Below, piece after piece: positions 1-8,916 of a stretch of DNA of 47,602 nt. Source of the stretch: Bacteroidales bacterium (GTDB lineage: Bacteria > Bacteroidota > Bacteroidia > Bacteroidales > UBA10428). The notes under the pieces were generated by a model that did not search any database, was not told the DNA's origin, and was given only the letters and a program-made list of their open reading frames with translations. Where the stretch lies: positions 1 to 47,602 of the forward strand of contig JAFGQO010000215.1 in the NCBI GenBank assembly GCA_016935615.1, given 5' to 3'. Made by a program: the position numbers and the translations under genes. Within the stretch, counting starts at the first letter, position 1. Every line of letters begins with the position of its first letter.

Positions 1-240
1 ATATCAGAGTTTTGTGAATTCTTTGAGGCTTCGGGACTTTGTGGCTATATTAAAATATTTACCTTTTGAGACAGCCTCTTTTTTGTTGATCGTAGTAACG
101 GACCGGAATACAACCGAGGACATCAGGACGAGTTCGACGCAGTCAATTCCGCGCCAGCAATGGAGGTATGCAGGACGGAGGATTTGCTTATGGATAAAAG
201 CACAGATGCAATCTACTTATAGCCTGGGAGGGATATTTTA
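1..240. other. unassigned leader, possible gene remnant
   Basis: No gene can be supported here. On the plus strand one frame runs open from base 2 to 241 without a convincing start. A second frame, from base 70 to a stop at 220-222, reads plausibly as a protein tail (DRSNGPEYNRGHQDEFDAV), also without a start. This pattern would fit the frameshifted 3' end of a decayed gene, or chance. I do not recognise either peptide. Confidence 0.2.
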
Positions 241-321
241 ACAAGAAGTTTTACATTTTAACTGTTTACTATTATCAAAAAAGTCATTCTATTTTTATCT
301 GATTTTTTATATTGCACCTGC

Positions 322-329
322 TATATTTG
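322..329 (+). promoter_or_regulatory. candidate -7 box upstream of the GH31 gene
   Basis: TATATTTG matches the Bacteroidota sigma-ABfr -7 consensus TAnnTTTG and lies about 75 bases before the GH31 start. No clear -33 TTTG element is seen at the expected 19-21 base distance, so this rests on one box in AT-rich DNA. Confidence 0.3.
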
Positions 330-403
330 AAAATTGTTGTTTTATAAACCAAACGATTTTTGTTTTACAGGTACAGCATTGATTAACATTTAATATCAAG
401 AGT

Positions 404-3220
404 ATGAAAAGAGTAATTCCCGGTCTGTTTGCAGCTATTTCTTTTTTGATCCATTTTTCCTGCTCTGAAACTAAAATTGAGCATATACCAATACAAAACG
501 GGATAGAAATCACTACGGATGAATTGAATGTCAGAATTCAGTTTTACTCAGAGGATATAGTCCGGGTAGTAAAATGGCTTCCTGAAGGCACCTCTGAAAA
601 AGTGAGCCTGTCTGTAATCAAACAAGCACCGAACGACATCAGTTTTGAACTGTTGGAAGATAAAGAGCATATCCTCCTGAAATCAGAGAAATTAATTATC
701 AGGGTAACAAAAAGGGATATGAATATCAAATACAGCCTGCCCGAAGGGAGTACTTTGCTGCAGGAAAGCGGCATTGAATTTCTAGATATTGTATATGCTA
801 ATGATTCAGCGTATCAGGTCAAGCAGGAGTTTTTACTATCAAAAGATGAAGGCATTTACGGACTTGGTCAGCATCAATATGGATACATGAATTACCGCGG
901 CAAAACAGTCAAACTTGTTCAGACCAATACCGATGCAGTGAATCCATTTCTTATATCTACCCGCAGATATGGCATTCTTTGGGACAATTACTCGAAAACG
1001 ATTTATTCTGATGATGGAAAGAAGACGGCTTCTCTTTGGTCTGATATTGGAGACAATATAGATTATTATTTTGTTGCTGGTGAGAATATGGATGAAATCA
1101 TCGCAGGATACAGGGAGCTTACAGGGCAGGCTCCTATGTATGGAAAGTGGGCATATGGATACTGGCAAAGCAAAGAACATTATGATACACGGAATGAATT
1201 GCTGGGAGTGGCTGAGAAATACAGAAGACTGCAGATTCCCATCGATAATATAATCCAGGACTGGGATTACTGGAATGGAAGGGAAAACTGGAGTGGCATG
1301 TTCTTTGACCCTAAACTCTTTCCTGAACCACAAGAGATGATAGACAGATTGCACAAAATGAACTTTCATGTCATCATTTCCATATGGCCGGCCCTGGGAC
1401 CAAACACTGAGATCTATAAAGACATGCTTAAGAAAGGGTATTTATTTCCGCCTGTTGGCTGGGCCGGATTTAAATATTATGATGCTTTCAATCCGGCAGC
1501 CAACGCACTTTACTGGAAGTATTTAAAAAAAGGATTGTATTCCAAGGGTCTGGACGGTTGGTGGATCGATTCCACGGAACCGGATATAGTAAATGCATTG
1601 ACAAAAGAATCCACTGAGTATGAGATGAAAAAAGTGGAGAACAATTATTTGGGTTCGTGGGCCAGATATTTGAATGCATTTTCCCTTGTTATGAGTGATG
1701 ATATATACAAAAACTGGCGAAAAGAAACTTCAGAAAAACGTGCATATATTCTTACGAGATCCTGTTTTGCAGGTCAGCAGCGCAATGCAGCAACAACATG
1801 GTCGGGAGATATTGGTGCAAGCTGGGAAGTTTATAAGAAACAAATTGTTGCCGGCATCAACCATTCGATGTCAGGAATTCCATACTGGACATTCGATATC
1901 GGGGCATTTGTCATTGGCGCATATGATGGAGTTTTTTACAAGGGAGGGAAGGATCCTGCTTACCAGGAACTGTATACCAGGATGTTTCAACTGGGAACCT
2001 TCAGCCCGATATTCCGTTCACACGGATCTGAAACTTCGCGGGAGATCTGGGAGATGGGACAAAATGCGAAAACACTCATCAAGTTTGATAATCTCCGGTA
2101 TCGACTGATGCCTTACATATACTCCCTGGCCTGGAAAGTAACAAATGAAGGCTACACCATTATGAGGGGATTGCCAATGGACTTTACAGAAGACAGAAAC
2201 ACATATGATATTGACGATCAGTTTATGTTCGGCTCTTCTGTAATGGTATGTCCTGTTACCGAATACATGTACTTCAGGCCACCCGAAGCCACTGTTTCTG
2301 TTGGAGCTGATTTTTTCAAAACAAATGAAGGCAAACCAGGTTTGCAGGCCAGCTATTACAAAGACAACGAATACAAAGTATTTGGGAAAGAAAAAATTGA
2401 TCCGGACATTGATGTTTTTTGGTATACCGGTCGTCCCGAATATGTCAGTGATTCAATGTTCTCTGTTCGTTGGCAGGGAAAGCTCATTCCACCGGAAACA
2501 GGGCCCTATCAGTTTCATTTGAAAAGCTTTGATAATAAACGAATTATTCTCGACGGAGATACCCTGAAAATGGTTTACACCAGTGTGGAACAATATACCG
2601 AAATTATTGAGCTTACAGGAGAAAAGGAATATGATTTTGTACTCGAAACGGAGAATTCTTCTACAGGGGCTGCACGGATGCAATTGTTCTGGAAAACACC
2701 GAAAATTTTCAGGAGGGAACAAATCAAAGAAAAGAAGAAAAAAACACGGCAAGTTTATTTACCGTCAAATTCCGGATGGATCGATTTCTGGACAGGCAAA
2801 TCTTTTGCCGGCGGCAAACAGATCGAATCAGACGCACCGATCGATAAAATGCCTCTCTTTATAAAGGCAGGGTCCATTATACCTATGGGACTATTTGTGC
2901 AATATGCCTCTGAAAAGCCTGCAAATCCTCTGGAACTGAGGATATACCCGGGAGCTGACGGACATTTTATATTGTATGAGGATGAGAATGACAATTACAA
3001 CTATGAAAAAGGAATATTTGCCACCATTGATTTTTTCTGGGATGACTCGAACAAAACATTGACAATAGCAGACCGGGATGGTGAATTTCCGGGAATGCTT
3101 ACTGAAAGAGTAATACAAATTGTAATAGTGAAAGACAATCATGGTAAGGGTATTGAAATTTGTGATGATCCTGATGAGGTGATCATATATAACGGAGAAG
3201 AGCAAACGGTTCAATTATAG
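404..3220 (+). CDS. GH31 alpha-xylosidase-like glycoside hydrolase with PA14 insert
   Basis: This 938-residue exported enzyme belongs to glycoside hydrolase family 31, retaining exo-enzymes that release alpha-linked xylose or glucose. The N-terminus is hydrophobic and ends in FSC at about residue 20, a weak lipobox, so a periplasmic or outer-membrane lipoprotein is likely. The (beta/alpha)8 barrel carries the nucleophile motif WWIDSTEPD (Asp389) and the acid/base region WSGDIGASW (Asp469). A PA14 module, often carbohydrate-binding, lies at roughly residues 640-770. It interrupts the beta-sandwich after the barrel, which resumes with YLPSNSGWIDFWTG. The sequence around FDPKLFPEPQEMID resembles alpha-xylosidases (EC 3.2.1.177) more than alpha-glucosidases, but specificity is inferred. 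It is not in an evident operon with other xyloglucan genes; mtgA follows on the same strand. Confidence 0.88.
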   Translation: MKRVIPGLFAAISFLIHFSCSETKIEHIPIQNGIEITTDELNVRIQFYSEDIVRVVKWLPEGTSEKVSLSVIKQAPNDISFELLEDKEHILLKSEKLIIRVTKRDMNIKYSLPEGSTLLQESGIEFLDIVYANDSAYQVKQEFLLSKDEGIYGLGQHQYGYMNYRGKTVKLVQTNTDAVNPFLISTRRYGILWDNYSKTIYSDDGKKTASLWSDIGDNIDYYFVAGENMDEIIAGYRELTGQAPMYGKWAYGYWQSKEHYDTRNELLGVAEKYRRLQIPIDNIIQDWDYWNGRENWSGMFFDPKLFPEPQEMIDRLHKMNFHVIISIWPALGPNTEIYKDMLKKGYLFPPVGWAGFKYYDAFNPAANALYWKYLKKGLYSKGLDGWWIDSTEPDIVNALTKESTEYEMKKVENNYLGSWARYLNAFSLVMSDDIYKNWRKETSEKRAYILTRSCFAGQQRNAATTWSGDIGASWEVYKKQIVAGINHSMSGIPYWTFDIGAFVIGAYDGVFYKGGKDPAYQELYTRMFQLGTFSPIFRSHGSETSREIWEMGQNAKTLIKFDNLRYRLMPYIYSLAWKVTNEGYTIMRGLPMDFTEDRNTYDIDDQFMFGSSVMVCPVTEYMYFRPPEATVSVGADFFKTNEGKPGLQASYYKDNEYKVFGKEKIDPDIDVFWYTGRPEYVSDSMFSVRWQGKLIPPETGPYQFHLKSFDNKRIILDGDTLKMVYTSVEQYTEIIELTGEKEYDFVLETENSSTGAARMQLFWKTPKIFRREQIKEKKKKTRQVYLPSNSGWIDFWTGKSFAGGKQIESDAPIDKMPLFIKAGSIIPMGLFVQYASEKPANPLELRIYPGADGHFILYEDENDNYNYEKGIFATIDFFWDDSNKTLTIADRDGEFPGMLTERVIQIVIVKDNHGKGIEICDDPDEVIIYNGEEQTVQL

Positions 3221-3257
3221 AACGCAAGGAAATATTTTCTCAATGGGAAAATAGAGT

Positions 3258-3265
3258 TATTTTTG
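3258..3265 (+). promoter_or_regulatory. candidate -7 box upstream of mtgA
   Basis: TATTTTTG is an exact TAnnTTTG match. If it is used, transcription would begin near 3271-3273. That excludes the TTG codon at 3271 as a start and favours the ATG at 3292 with a leader of about 20 bases. A weak hairpin (TATTTTC/GAAAATA, 3233-3253) just upstream could end the GH31 transcript. Confidence 0.4.
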
Positions 3266-3291
3266 TTGACTTGTATCATTCGGTCAATGAA

Positions 3292-4026
3292 ATGAAATTA
3301 TCAGGAACTACCGGTAACAGCACATTGAATTTCAGGTGGTTATTTTTCAAAATACTATTTATTCTTAAAGTATTTGTACTTTGTTTCGTAGGCGTATCTG
3401 TTTATTATACTATTGCTTTTTCTTTCGTTCCGCCTCAACGAACTCCTTTGATGCTAAAAAGACAGATAGAACAAAAAAAAGAGAAACATGAAATTCAGTT
3501 CAGGCATCAGTGGATTCCGATAGAAGAGATATCTCCACATTTGATTCAGGCAGTTGTGGCTACAGAGGATAACCATTTTACAAAACATTTCGGCATTGAT
3601 TTCGGGGCAATACGTAAGGCCCGCGATTTTAACAAAAAAAGCAGATTCAGAAAAAGAGGAGCAAGTACAATAACCCAGCAAACTGCAAAAAATATATTTC
3701 TATGGCCGGCCCGCACGTATCTTCGAAAGGGATTTGAAGTATATTTCACATTGCTTATTGAGACTTTCTGGAGTAAAAAAAGAATCATGGAAGTTTATCT
3801 AAATATGATCGAGATGGGTCCGGGGATCTATGGTGCCGAAGCTGTATCGCAATATTATTTTCACAAACCTGCATCAAGGCTCACACGAAGTGAAGCTGCG
3901 ATGATCGCTATTTGCCTTCCTAATCCATTGAGAAGGAATCCTGCCAGACCAACTTCCTATATGTATTTACGGCAGCAAAATGTACTTTCCCTGATGAGAA
4001 AAATTGGTCCGGTTGAATTCCGTTAA
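3292..4026 (+). CDS. mtgA: monofunctional biosynthetic peptidoglycan transglycosylase
   Basis: This is a GT51 transglycosylase that polymerises lipid II into glycan strands at the outer face of the inner membrane. One N-terminal membrane segment (about residues 20-45) is followed directly by the GT51 domain, with no transpeptidase domain, so it is the monofunctional MtgA type rather than a class A PBP. Family motifs are all visible: the catalytic Glu in ATEDNHF (Glu92), RGASTITQQ, the KKRIMEVYLNMIEMG block and the YYFHKPA region. About 245 residues is normal for the family. The frame can be extended to a TTG at 3271, but the ATG at 3292 gives a better start and fits the candidate promoter. 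Its neighbours do not suggest a specialised role. Confidence 0.92.
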   Translation: MKLSGTTGNSTLNFRWLFFKILFILKVFVLCFVGVSVYYTIAFSFVPPQRTPLMLKRQIEQKKEKHEIQFRHQWIPIEEISPHLIQAVVATEDNHFTKHFGIDFGAIRKARDFNKKSRFRKRGASTITQQTAKNIFLWPARTYLRKGFEVYFTLLIETFWSKKRIMEVYLNMIEMGPGIYGAEAVSQYYFHKPASRLTRSEAAMIAICLPNPLRRNPARPTSYMYLRQQNVLSLMRKIGPVEFR

Positions 4027-4092
4027 GGATCAGGTTTAACGTTTGATTTGCTATTCATGAAGATATCCGATACCTTTCAAAAAAAGTTGCAT

Positions 4093-4908
4093 ATGAGATT
4101 TATTGTTTATTTCTTTTTCACTTTAGTATTACTGGAAGGTTGTTGTAAGCCTGACGCGGATAGAACTGACAATACAATAGCCATACTGGGTGCATTTGAA
4201 GAGGAGATCAGGGTGCTGGAAAACAGCCTGGAAAACAAAAGCGAACTAAACGTGTCGGGCATTCGTGTAACCGAAGGACAGCTGTATGGTCATTCTGTTG
4301 TAGTAGCTTATACAGGAATAGGGAAAGTAAATGCGGCAATGTCTGCAACACTTATCATATCACGTTTTCATGTCCGAAAAGTAATATTCACAGGCATAGC
4401 AGGTGGAATTGATCCTGATCTGAAACCAGGGGATATTGTCATAGGAGAAAAATGCGTACACCATGATCTGAATTATGTTTATGATGATACCTTAATCAGT
4501 TATCAGATTGAAAATCCTTTAACCGGTAAGGCAGATCCTGTGTTTTATTATGCTGACACAGGATTGATGAGGGTGGCCATGACAGCAAAGAATTCCATTC
4601 TGTTGCAATCGACGAATGACAGGTATATTCCTCAAATCATCACGGGAACCATTGCAACAGGCGATGTTTTTGTAGTATCAGAACACAAAAAAGAAGAACT
4701 GATCAGGCGCTTCGGTACCGATGCTGTGGAAATGGAAGGGGCAGCAATAGCACAAATCTGTTACCAGCAGGGAATAGCTTGTATAATCATAAGAAGTATC
4801 AGCGATTCGGCCGATAAAAATGCGGTTGCCGATGTGGAAACATTTTACAGGATTGCTGCGAAAAACTCCGGTTCCTTTGTAATGAAAATGATCCAGTTGT
4901 CAGAATGA
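4093..4908 (+). CDS. MTA/SAH nucleosidase-like protein with lipoprotein signal
   Basis: The mature part is a member of the PNP/UDP phosphorylase superfamily closest to 5'-methylthioadenosine/S-adenosylhomocysteine nucleosidase, which cleaves the N-glycosidic bond of MTA, SAH or 5'-deoxyadenosine. The three catalytic residues known from E. coli MtnN are preserved: Glu38 in GAFEEEI, Glu215 in VEMEGA and Asp238 in SISDSAD; the glycine-rich FTGIAGGI stretch is also present. Unlike normal cytosolic MtnN, the protein begins with a short hydrophobic segment ending in LLEGC (Cys17), which reads as a lipoprotein signal. The ATG at 4093 gives the tightest signal peptide; an ATG at 4057 is possible and would only lengthen the N-region. 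It follows mtgA by 66 bases on the same strand and could be co-transcribed. Enzyme family is secure; exact substrate and export are inference. Confidence 0.8.
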   Translation: MRFIVYFFFTLVLLEGCCKPDADRTDNTIAILGAFEEEIRVLENSLENKSELNVSGIRVTEGQLYGHSVVVAYTGIGKVNAAMSATLIISRFHVRKVIFTGIAGGIDPDLKPGDIVIGEKCVHHDLNYVYDDTLISYQIENPLTGKADPVFYYADTGLMRVAMTAKNSILLQSTNDRYIPQIITGTIATGDVFVVSEHKKEELIRRFGTDAVEMEGAAIAQICYQQGIACIIIRSISDSADKNAVADVETFYRIAAKNSGSFVMKMIQLSE

Positions 4909-4930
4909 TGAATTCTCCGTTCAGAGTTTG

Positions 4931-5073
4931 GAGTTGTTGAACTGTGTAATCGTGTAACTGTTTAACTGTTAAGTTGAGGAGTTGAGAAATTCAGAGGGTG
5001 AGAAAAGATAAGACCTGAGACTGGCGACTTGCAACTTGAACTTTATGACTGAAAAATCCGCAATCCGCAATCC
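4931..5073. repeat. low-complexity degenerate short repeats
   Basis: The convergent gap between the nucleosidase and priA holds two kinds of simple degenerate repetition: GTGTAAyTGTTTAACTG-type units at about 4940-4985 and a 7-base tandem AATCCGC unit at 5055-5073. No hairpin with a T-tract is obvious. The stretch is 183 bases long and contains no supportable gene. Confidence 0.5.
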
Positions 5074-5091
5074 TTAATGAACAAATTGTAT

Positions 5092-7572
5092 CTAATTCAT
5101 GGGGTCTACATCAGGGATAATCTGCAGGCTTTTAAAGTCCGGATTGGAACTGACTGTATCAATGATCTGACGCACAATTTTTCGTCTTTCTGCAAATTGT
5201 TTATCCCGTTCGATCTTTATCATTATACATTTCTGGTGGAGGTTAAATAACCTGTTAATAAGAGGAAATTCAGGACCGATAACCCTGTCCCCCAGTGCTT
5301 TTCTTAATTCAGAAGCAAGAATATTTGCTGCATCACTTACAACAGGTAATTTCCTGTGACGAAGGGTTAATTTAACCAATCTTACATAGGGTGGGTAATT
5401 GAAATTTTTTCGTTCCCGGAGTTGTTGATTGAAAAAACCTTCAAAGTTATTTTCCATAACATGTTTGATCACAGTATTTTCCGGATCACTTGTCTGTATA
5501 ATTACTTTTCCCTGAATGTTTTTACGACCTGCTCTTCCACTTACCTGTGCAATGAGTTGGAAACTTCTTTCGTAGGAACGAAAATCAGGAAAATGAAGCA
5601 TATTGTCAGCATTCATTATTCCAACCACTCTTACATGATCGAAATCCAATCCTTTTGAGATCATTTGTGTGCCTATTAAAATGTCGATTTTACGATGCTC
5701 AAAATCAGAAATGATCTTTTCATGTGATCTGCGTGTCCGGGCAGTATCGAGGTCCATTCTTTTAACGTTCACACCGGGCAATATCAAAGTGATTTCATCT
5801 TCAATCTTTTCTGTCCCAAAACCACGGGTTTGAATGTCCTTGCTTCCACAGGAATTACAGCTTTCAGGATTCTTAATACGATACCCGCAATAATGGCATT
5901 TCAGAGTATTTGATTTTCTGTGATACGTAAGGCTTACATCGCAATTTTTACAATAGGGGATCCAACCACAGGCATTGCATTCAATGTATGGAGAGAAGCC
6001 TCTTCGATTTTGAAAGAGTATGATTTGTTCTTCAGTCTCAAGAGCTTCACGGATGCTTTTAATGAGTTCCGGAGAAAAATGGGAATGCATCTGTTTTTTC
6101 TTCCTTGCCTTCCTTACATCAACCACTGTGATTTTCGGAAGTTGAATATCCAGATACCTGTCATGCAATCCTATAAATCCATAGCGACCTGATTTGGCAT
6201 TCATATAGCTTTCAAACGAAGGTGTAGCTGTTCCCATTAAGACTTTCCCTGAATGCATGCGGGCGAGCACTACTGCTGAATCACGGGCATTGTATCTTGG
6301 TGCGGGATCAAATTGTTTGTAAGTGTTTTCATGTTCTTCGTCTATGATAATTAATCCCAGATTAGAGTATGGCAAAAAAACAGAAGAACGCACCCCTAAA
6401 ATTATCTGGTATGCAGGGCTATTCAGTTTCCGGATTCCCGCCAGGTTTTGATACACTTCTACACGTTCATCGTCAGAAAATTTAGAATGATAAATTCCAA
6501 CTTTGTTACCAAAAACGCTTTTTAAACGCAGAATGATCTGGGCGGTCAAAGCGATCTCCGGCAATAAGTAAAGAACCTGTTTTCCTTCTTTTATTTGTTC
6601 TGCTATAAGATGAATATAAATTTCAGTTTTGCCGCTTGAGGTAACCCCATGGAGCAACACTATATCCTTTGATTCAAATTGAGTTTTTATAGAATGGTAT
6701 GCTTCTGCCTGTTTCTTATTCAGTTGATATGGATCTCTGATGTCAATGTCATTGTCTGATAATCTACTGATTTCTTTAGGATTGATTCTTAGAACACCTT
6801 TGGAAATAAGAGCATTCAATACTGCATGAGTTGTATTTACAGAATTAAGCAGATTTTCTTTTAAAACGTCTTGCTTGTTAAATTCACTTAAGTGCAGAAA
6901 GCTTAGAAGCAATTCCAATTGTCTGGGAGCCTTCTTTTCAATAGAAAGGATGAAACTGTTTAAATCTTCTTCTGATTTGTATTTTTCTTCCATCTCAACA
7001 AAATCGATCACTTTCGGCTGAAATCCCTTTTTGAGTTTTTCTTCAAGTGTTACCAGGTTTTTTTCAATCAGATTTTTTACTATTGGCATAACATCTTTCT
7101 TACCCAGAGACAATGATAACTTTTGAAGAGCAATACCGGGATTGTTCTCGAGCACGTCAAGAAGCGACTCTTCACTGCTGGTTAAAGAGACCGGTAAGTA
7201 TTCAGGTTCTTTCGGAAAAATTCTGGTCTCACTTTCAAGTTTGAGTCCTGAAGGAAGAGCTGCACGATACACCTCTCCTGTTGTACACATATAATAATCA
7301 GAGAGCCAGTCCCAAAATTCCAGTTGTTTTTGAGATACCAGAGGAACATCATCCAGCAGAGACAGAATGGAACTGCTTTTAAATCCGACAGGAGTATCGT
7401 TGTGCAAATGTCTTACAATTCCTGAATAAATCCGGCGTTTTCCAAAAACAACTGTAACACGGCAGCCAATCTGTGGTTTTCCGAGAAGCTGATCAGGGAT
7501 TTGATAGGTGTAATATCGGGGCACCGCGAGGGGTAAGATCACATTGGCATATGAGGGTGAATCCGGAGGCAT
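5092..7572 (-). CDS. priA: primosomal protein N' (replication restart helicase PriA)
   Basis: PriA recognises stalled replication forks and D-loops, unwinds DNA 3' to 5' and reloads the replicative helicase. At 826 residues it has the usual plan: an N-terminal DNA-binding wing (about 1-100), a superfamily 2 helicase core with Walker A GVTSSGKTE (Lys315) and the DEEH box (Asp411), an inserted zinc-binding cysteine cluster (CNACGWIPYCKNC onward, roughly residues 535-585), then the second helicase lobe with QVSGRAGR and a C-terminal domain. The start at MPPDSPSYANVILPLAV aligns with known PriA N-termini. It is a single core gene, transcribed alone and divergent from GH130, and separates the GH31 group from the rest of the window. 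Confidence 0.96.
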   Translation of the reverse strand: MPPDSPSYANVILPLAVPRYYTYQIPDQLLGKPQIGCRVTVVFGKRRIYSGIVRHLHNDTPVGFKSSSILSLLDDVPLVSQKQLEFWDWLSDYYMCTTGEVYRAALPSGLKLESETRIFPKEPEYLPVSLTSSEESLLDVLENNPGIALQKLSLSLGKKDVMPIVKNLIEKNLVTLEEKLKKGFQPKVIDFVEMEEKYKSEEDLNSFILSIEKKAPRQLELLLSFLHLSEFNKQDVLKENLLNSVNTTHAVLNALISKGVLRINPKEISRLSDNDIDIRDPYQLNKKQAEAYHSIKTQFESKDIVLLHGVTSSGKTEIYIHLIAEQIKEGKQVLYLLPEIALTAQIILRLKSVFGNKVGIYHSKFSDDERVEVYQNLAGIRKLNSPAYQIILGVRSSVFLPYSNLGLIIIDEEHENTYKQFDPAPRYNARDSAVVLARMHSGKVLMGTATPSFESYMNAKSGRYGFIGLHDRYLDIQLPKITVVDVRKARKKKQMHSHFSPELIKSIREALETEEQIILFQNRRGFSPYIECNACGWIPYCKNCDVSLTYHRKSNTLKCHYCGYRIKNPESCNSCGSKDIQTRGFGTEKIEDEITLILPGVNVKRMDLDTARTRRSHEKIISDFEHRKIDILIGTQMISKGLDFDHVRVVGIMNADNMLHFPDFRSYERSFQLIAQVSGRAGRKNIQGKVIIQTSDPENTVIKHVMENNFEGFFNQQLRERKNFNYPPYVRLVKLTLRHRKLPVVSDAANILASELRKALGDRVIGPEFPLINRLFNLHQKCIMIKIERDKQFAERRKIVRQIIDTVSSNPDFKSLQIIPDVDPMN

Positions 7573-7862
7573 AGTTCAGACTGACTTTTTTGTATTAAAC
7601 AGCTTGGTGAAAATATAAAACTCCGGAAGAATTATATATTGTTTCGGCGAAGTATATTTTTTGTGAAGAGGAAATGAATAGTTGACGTTCAAAGAACGTG
7701 AAGTATAAATTTCATAAGAATTGAATAACGAATAAACATTGAATTCAAAAAAGATAATGGGATATGTTCATTAAACGGTGTCATTGATTATTTTTTCACT
7801 AAGTCATTATTTTTTTCATCTTTGCATCGTTGATATGAATAAAAACAAATAATTCTTTAGCA
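7573..7862. promoter_or_regulatory. divergent promoter region priA / GH130
   Basis: This 290-base AT-rich spacer must hold promoters for both flanking genes. The best candidate is CATCTTTGCA at 7817-7826, close to the TAnnTTTG box with the downstream GCA often seen in Bacteroidota promoters, about 40 bases before the GH130 ATG. No convincing -33 TTTG partner and no operator-like symmetry were found. Confidence 0.35.
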
Positions 7863-8855
7863 ATGTGTAATACAATCATCGGGACTGCTTTACCAAACCT
7901 TCCGTGGGAAGATAAACCCAAAGGATATGAAGGTATACTTTGGCGATACAGTAAAAATCCTTTGATCGGATGGAACCCGACACCATCGACAGCCAGAATT
8001 TATAATAGTGCAGTATTGCCTTATGAAGGAGCTTTTGTTGGGGTATTTCGTGCCGATCATAAAAATGGAAGAGCGAACATTCATTTTGGCAGAAGCAAGG
8101 ATGGATTACATTTTGATATTGATGATACTGTAATACCCTGGGTGGATGAAAACGGCAAACCAAATCCTGTTAGCTATGGATATGATCCGCGTTTTGTGAA
8201 AATTGATGACAACTATTATGTCGTCTGGTGCGATGATATGAAAGGTGCCTCTATTGGAATGGGTATGACAAAAGATTTTAAAACATGGACCCGTCTTCAG
8301 AATCCCCTGATGCCGTTTAACCGAAACGGAGTATTGTTCCCGAGAAAAGTCAATGGCAATTATATTCTGTTTAGCAGACCAAGTGATAGTGCTCATACAC
8401 CGTTTGGAGATATTTATATGAGTGAAAGTCCCGATCTGGTATATTGGGGAAAACATCGCTGGGTTATGGGAAAAGGCGGCCAGGGATGGTGGCAGGGCAC
8501 AAAAATTGGAGGCGGTCCGGTACCAATAGAAACGACAGAGGGATGGCTGATGTTCTATCATGGTGTTTCGGGAACTTGCAATGGATTCGTTTATAGTTTT
8601 GGAGCTGTTTTGTTTGATATTAATGATCCTGGTAAGGTATTGTTAAGAACCCGCGACTATCTTCTGACCCCTGAAAAAGATTACGAAACCACAGGGTTTG
8701 TTCCCAATGTTGCTTTCCCCTGTGCCAATATATATGATGCTGATACAGGAAGGATTGCAATTTATTATGGTGCGGCAGACACATATACGGCATTGGCATT
8801 TTGTCAGATAGATGAACTGCTGGAATATATGAAAAAGAATAGCGAAGTGTTTTAG
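7863..8855 (+). CDS. GH130 beta-mannoside phosphorylase-like protein
   Basis: GH130 enzymes phosphorolyse beta-1,4-mannosides, giving alpha-mannose 1-phosphate, and form a five-bladed beta-propeller; some members are hydrolases. The 330-residue protein has no signal peptide, so it is cytoplasmic like the phosphorylases. Family hallmarks are the SAVLPYEGAFVGVFRAD strand, the YGYDPRF motif that should hold the single catalytic acid (Asp108), and the W-x-GTKIGGGPVPIET stretch followed by YHGV. Length and motifs resemble the mannooligosaccharide or mannosyl-N-acetylglucosamine phosphorylase group, but the acceptor sugar cannot be fixed by eye. No mannanase, epimerase or mannose transporter is adjacent. 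It stands alone, convergent with the symporter gene. Confidence 0.88.
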   Translation: MCNTIIGTALPNLPWEDKPKGYEGILWRYSKNPLIGWNPTPSTARIYNSAVLPYEGAFVGVFRADHKNGRANIHFGRSKDGLHFDIDDTVIPWVDENGKPNPVSYGYDPRFVKIDDNYYVVWCDDMKGASIGMGMTKDFKTWTRLQNPLMPFNRNGVLFPRKVNGNYILFSRPSDSAHTPFGDIYMSESPDLVYWGKHRWVMGKGGQGWWQGTKIGGGPVPIETTEGWLMFYHGVSGTCNGFVYSFGAVLFDINDPGKVLLRTRDYLLTPEKDYETTGFVPNVAFPCANIYDADTGRIAIYYGAADTYTALAFCQIDELLEYMKKNSEVF

Positions 8856-8916
8856 TTGTGAAATACTGTACAAGAGGATTTTATTTAATACCACAGTGCC
8901 TTCGCAGAGTAGCTTC

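Noticed and set aside
14..241. Open frame of 75 codons with a GTG start
   Set aside because: No signal, motif or plausible homology, and an overlapping frame looks equally coding. Treated as an unassigned leader.
3271..3291. TTG start extending mtgA by seven codons
   Set aside because: The candidate promoter box at 3258-3265 would place the transcription start at or after this codon, and the ATG at 3292 gives a normal N-terminus.
4931..5073. CRISPR array
   Set aside because: The repeats are short, degenerate and tandem, without regular spacers or cas genes nearby.
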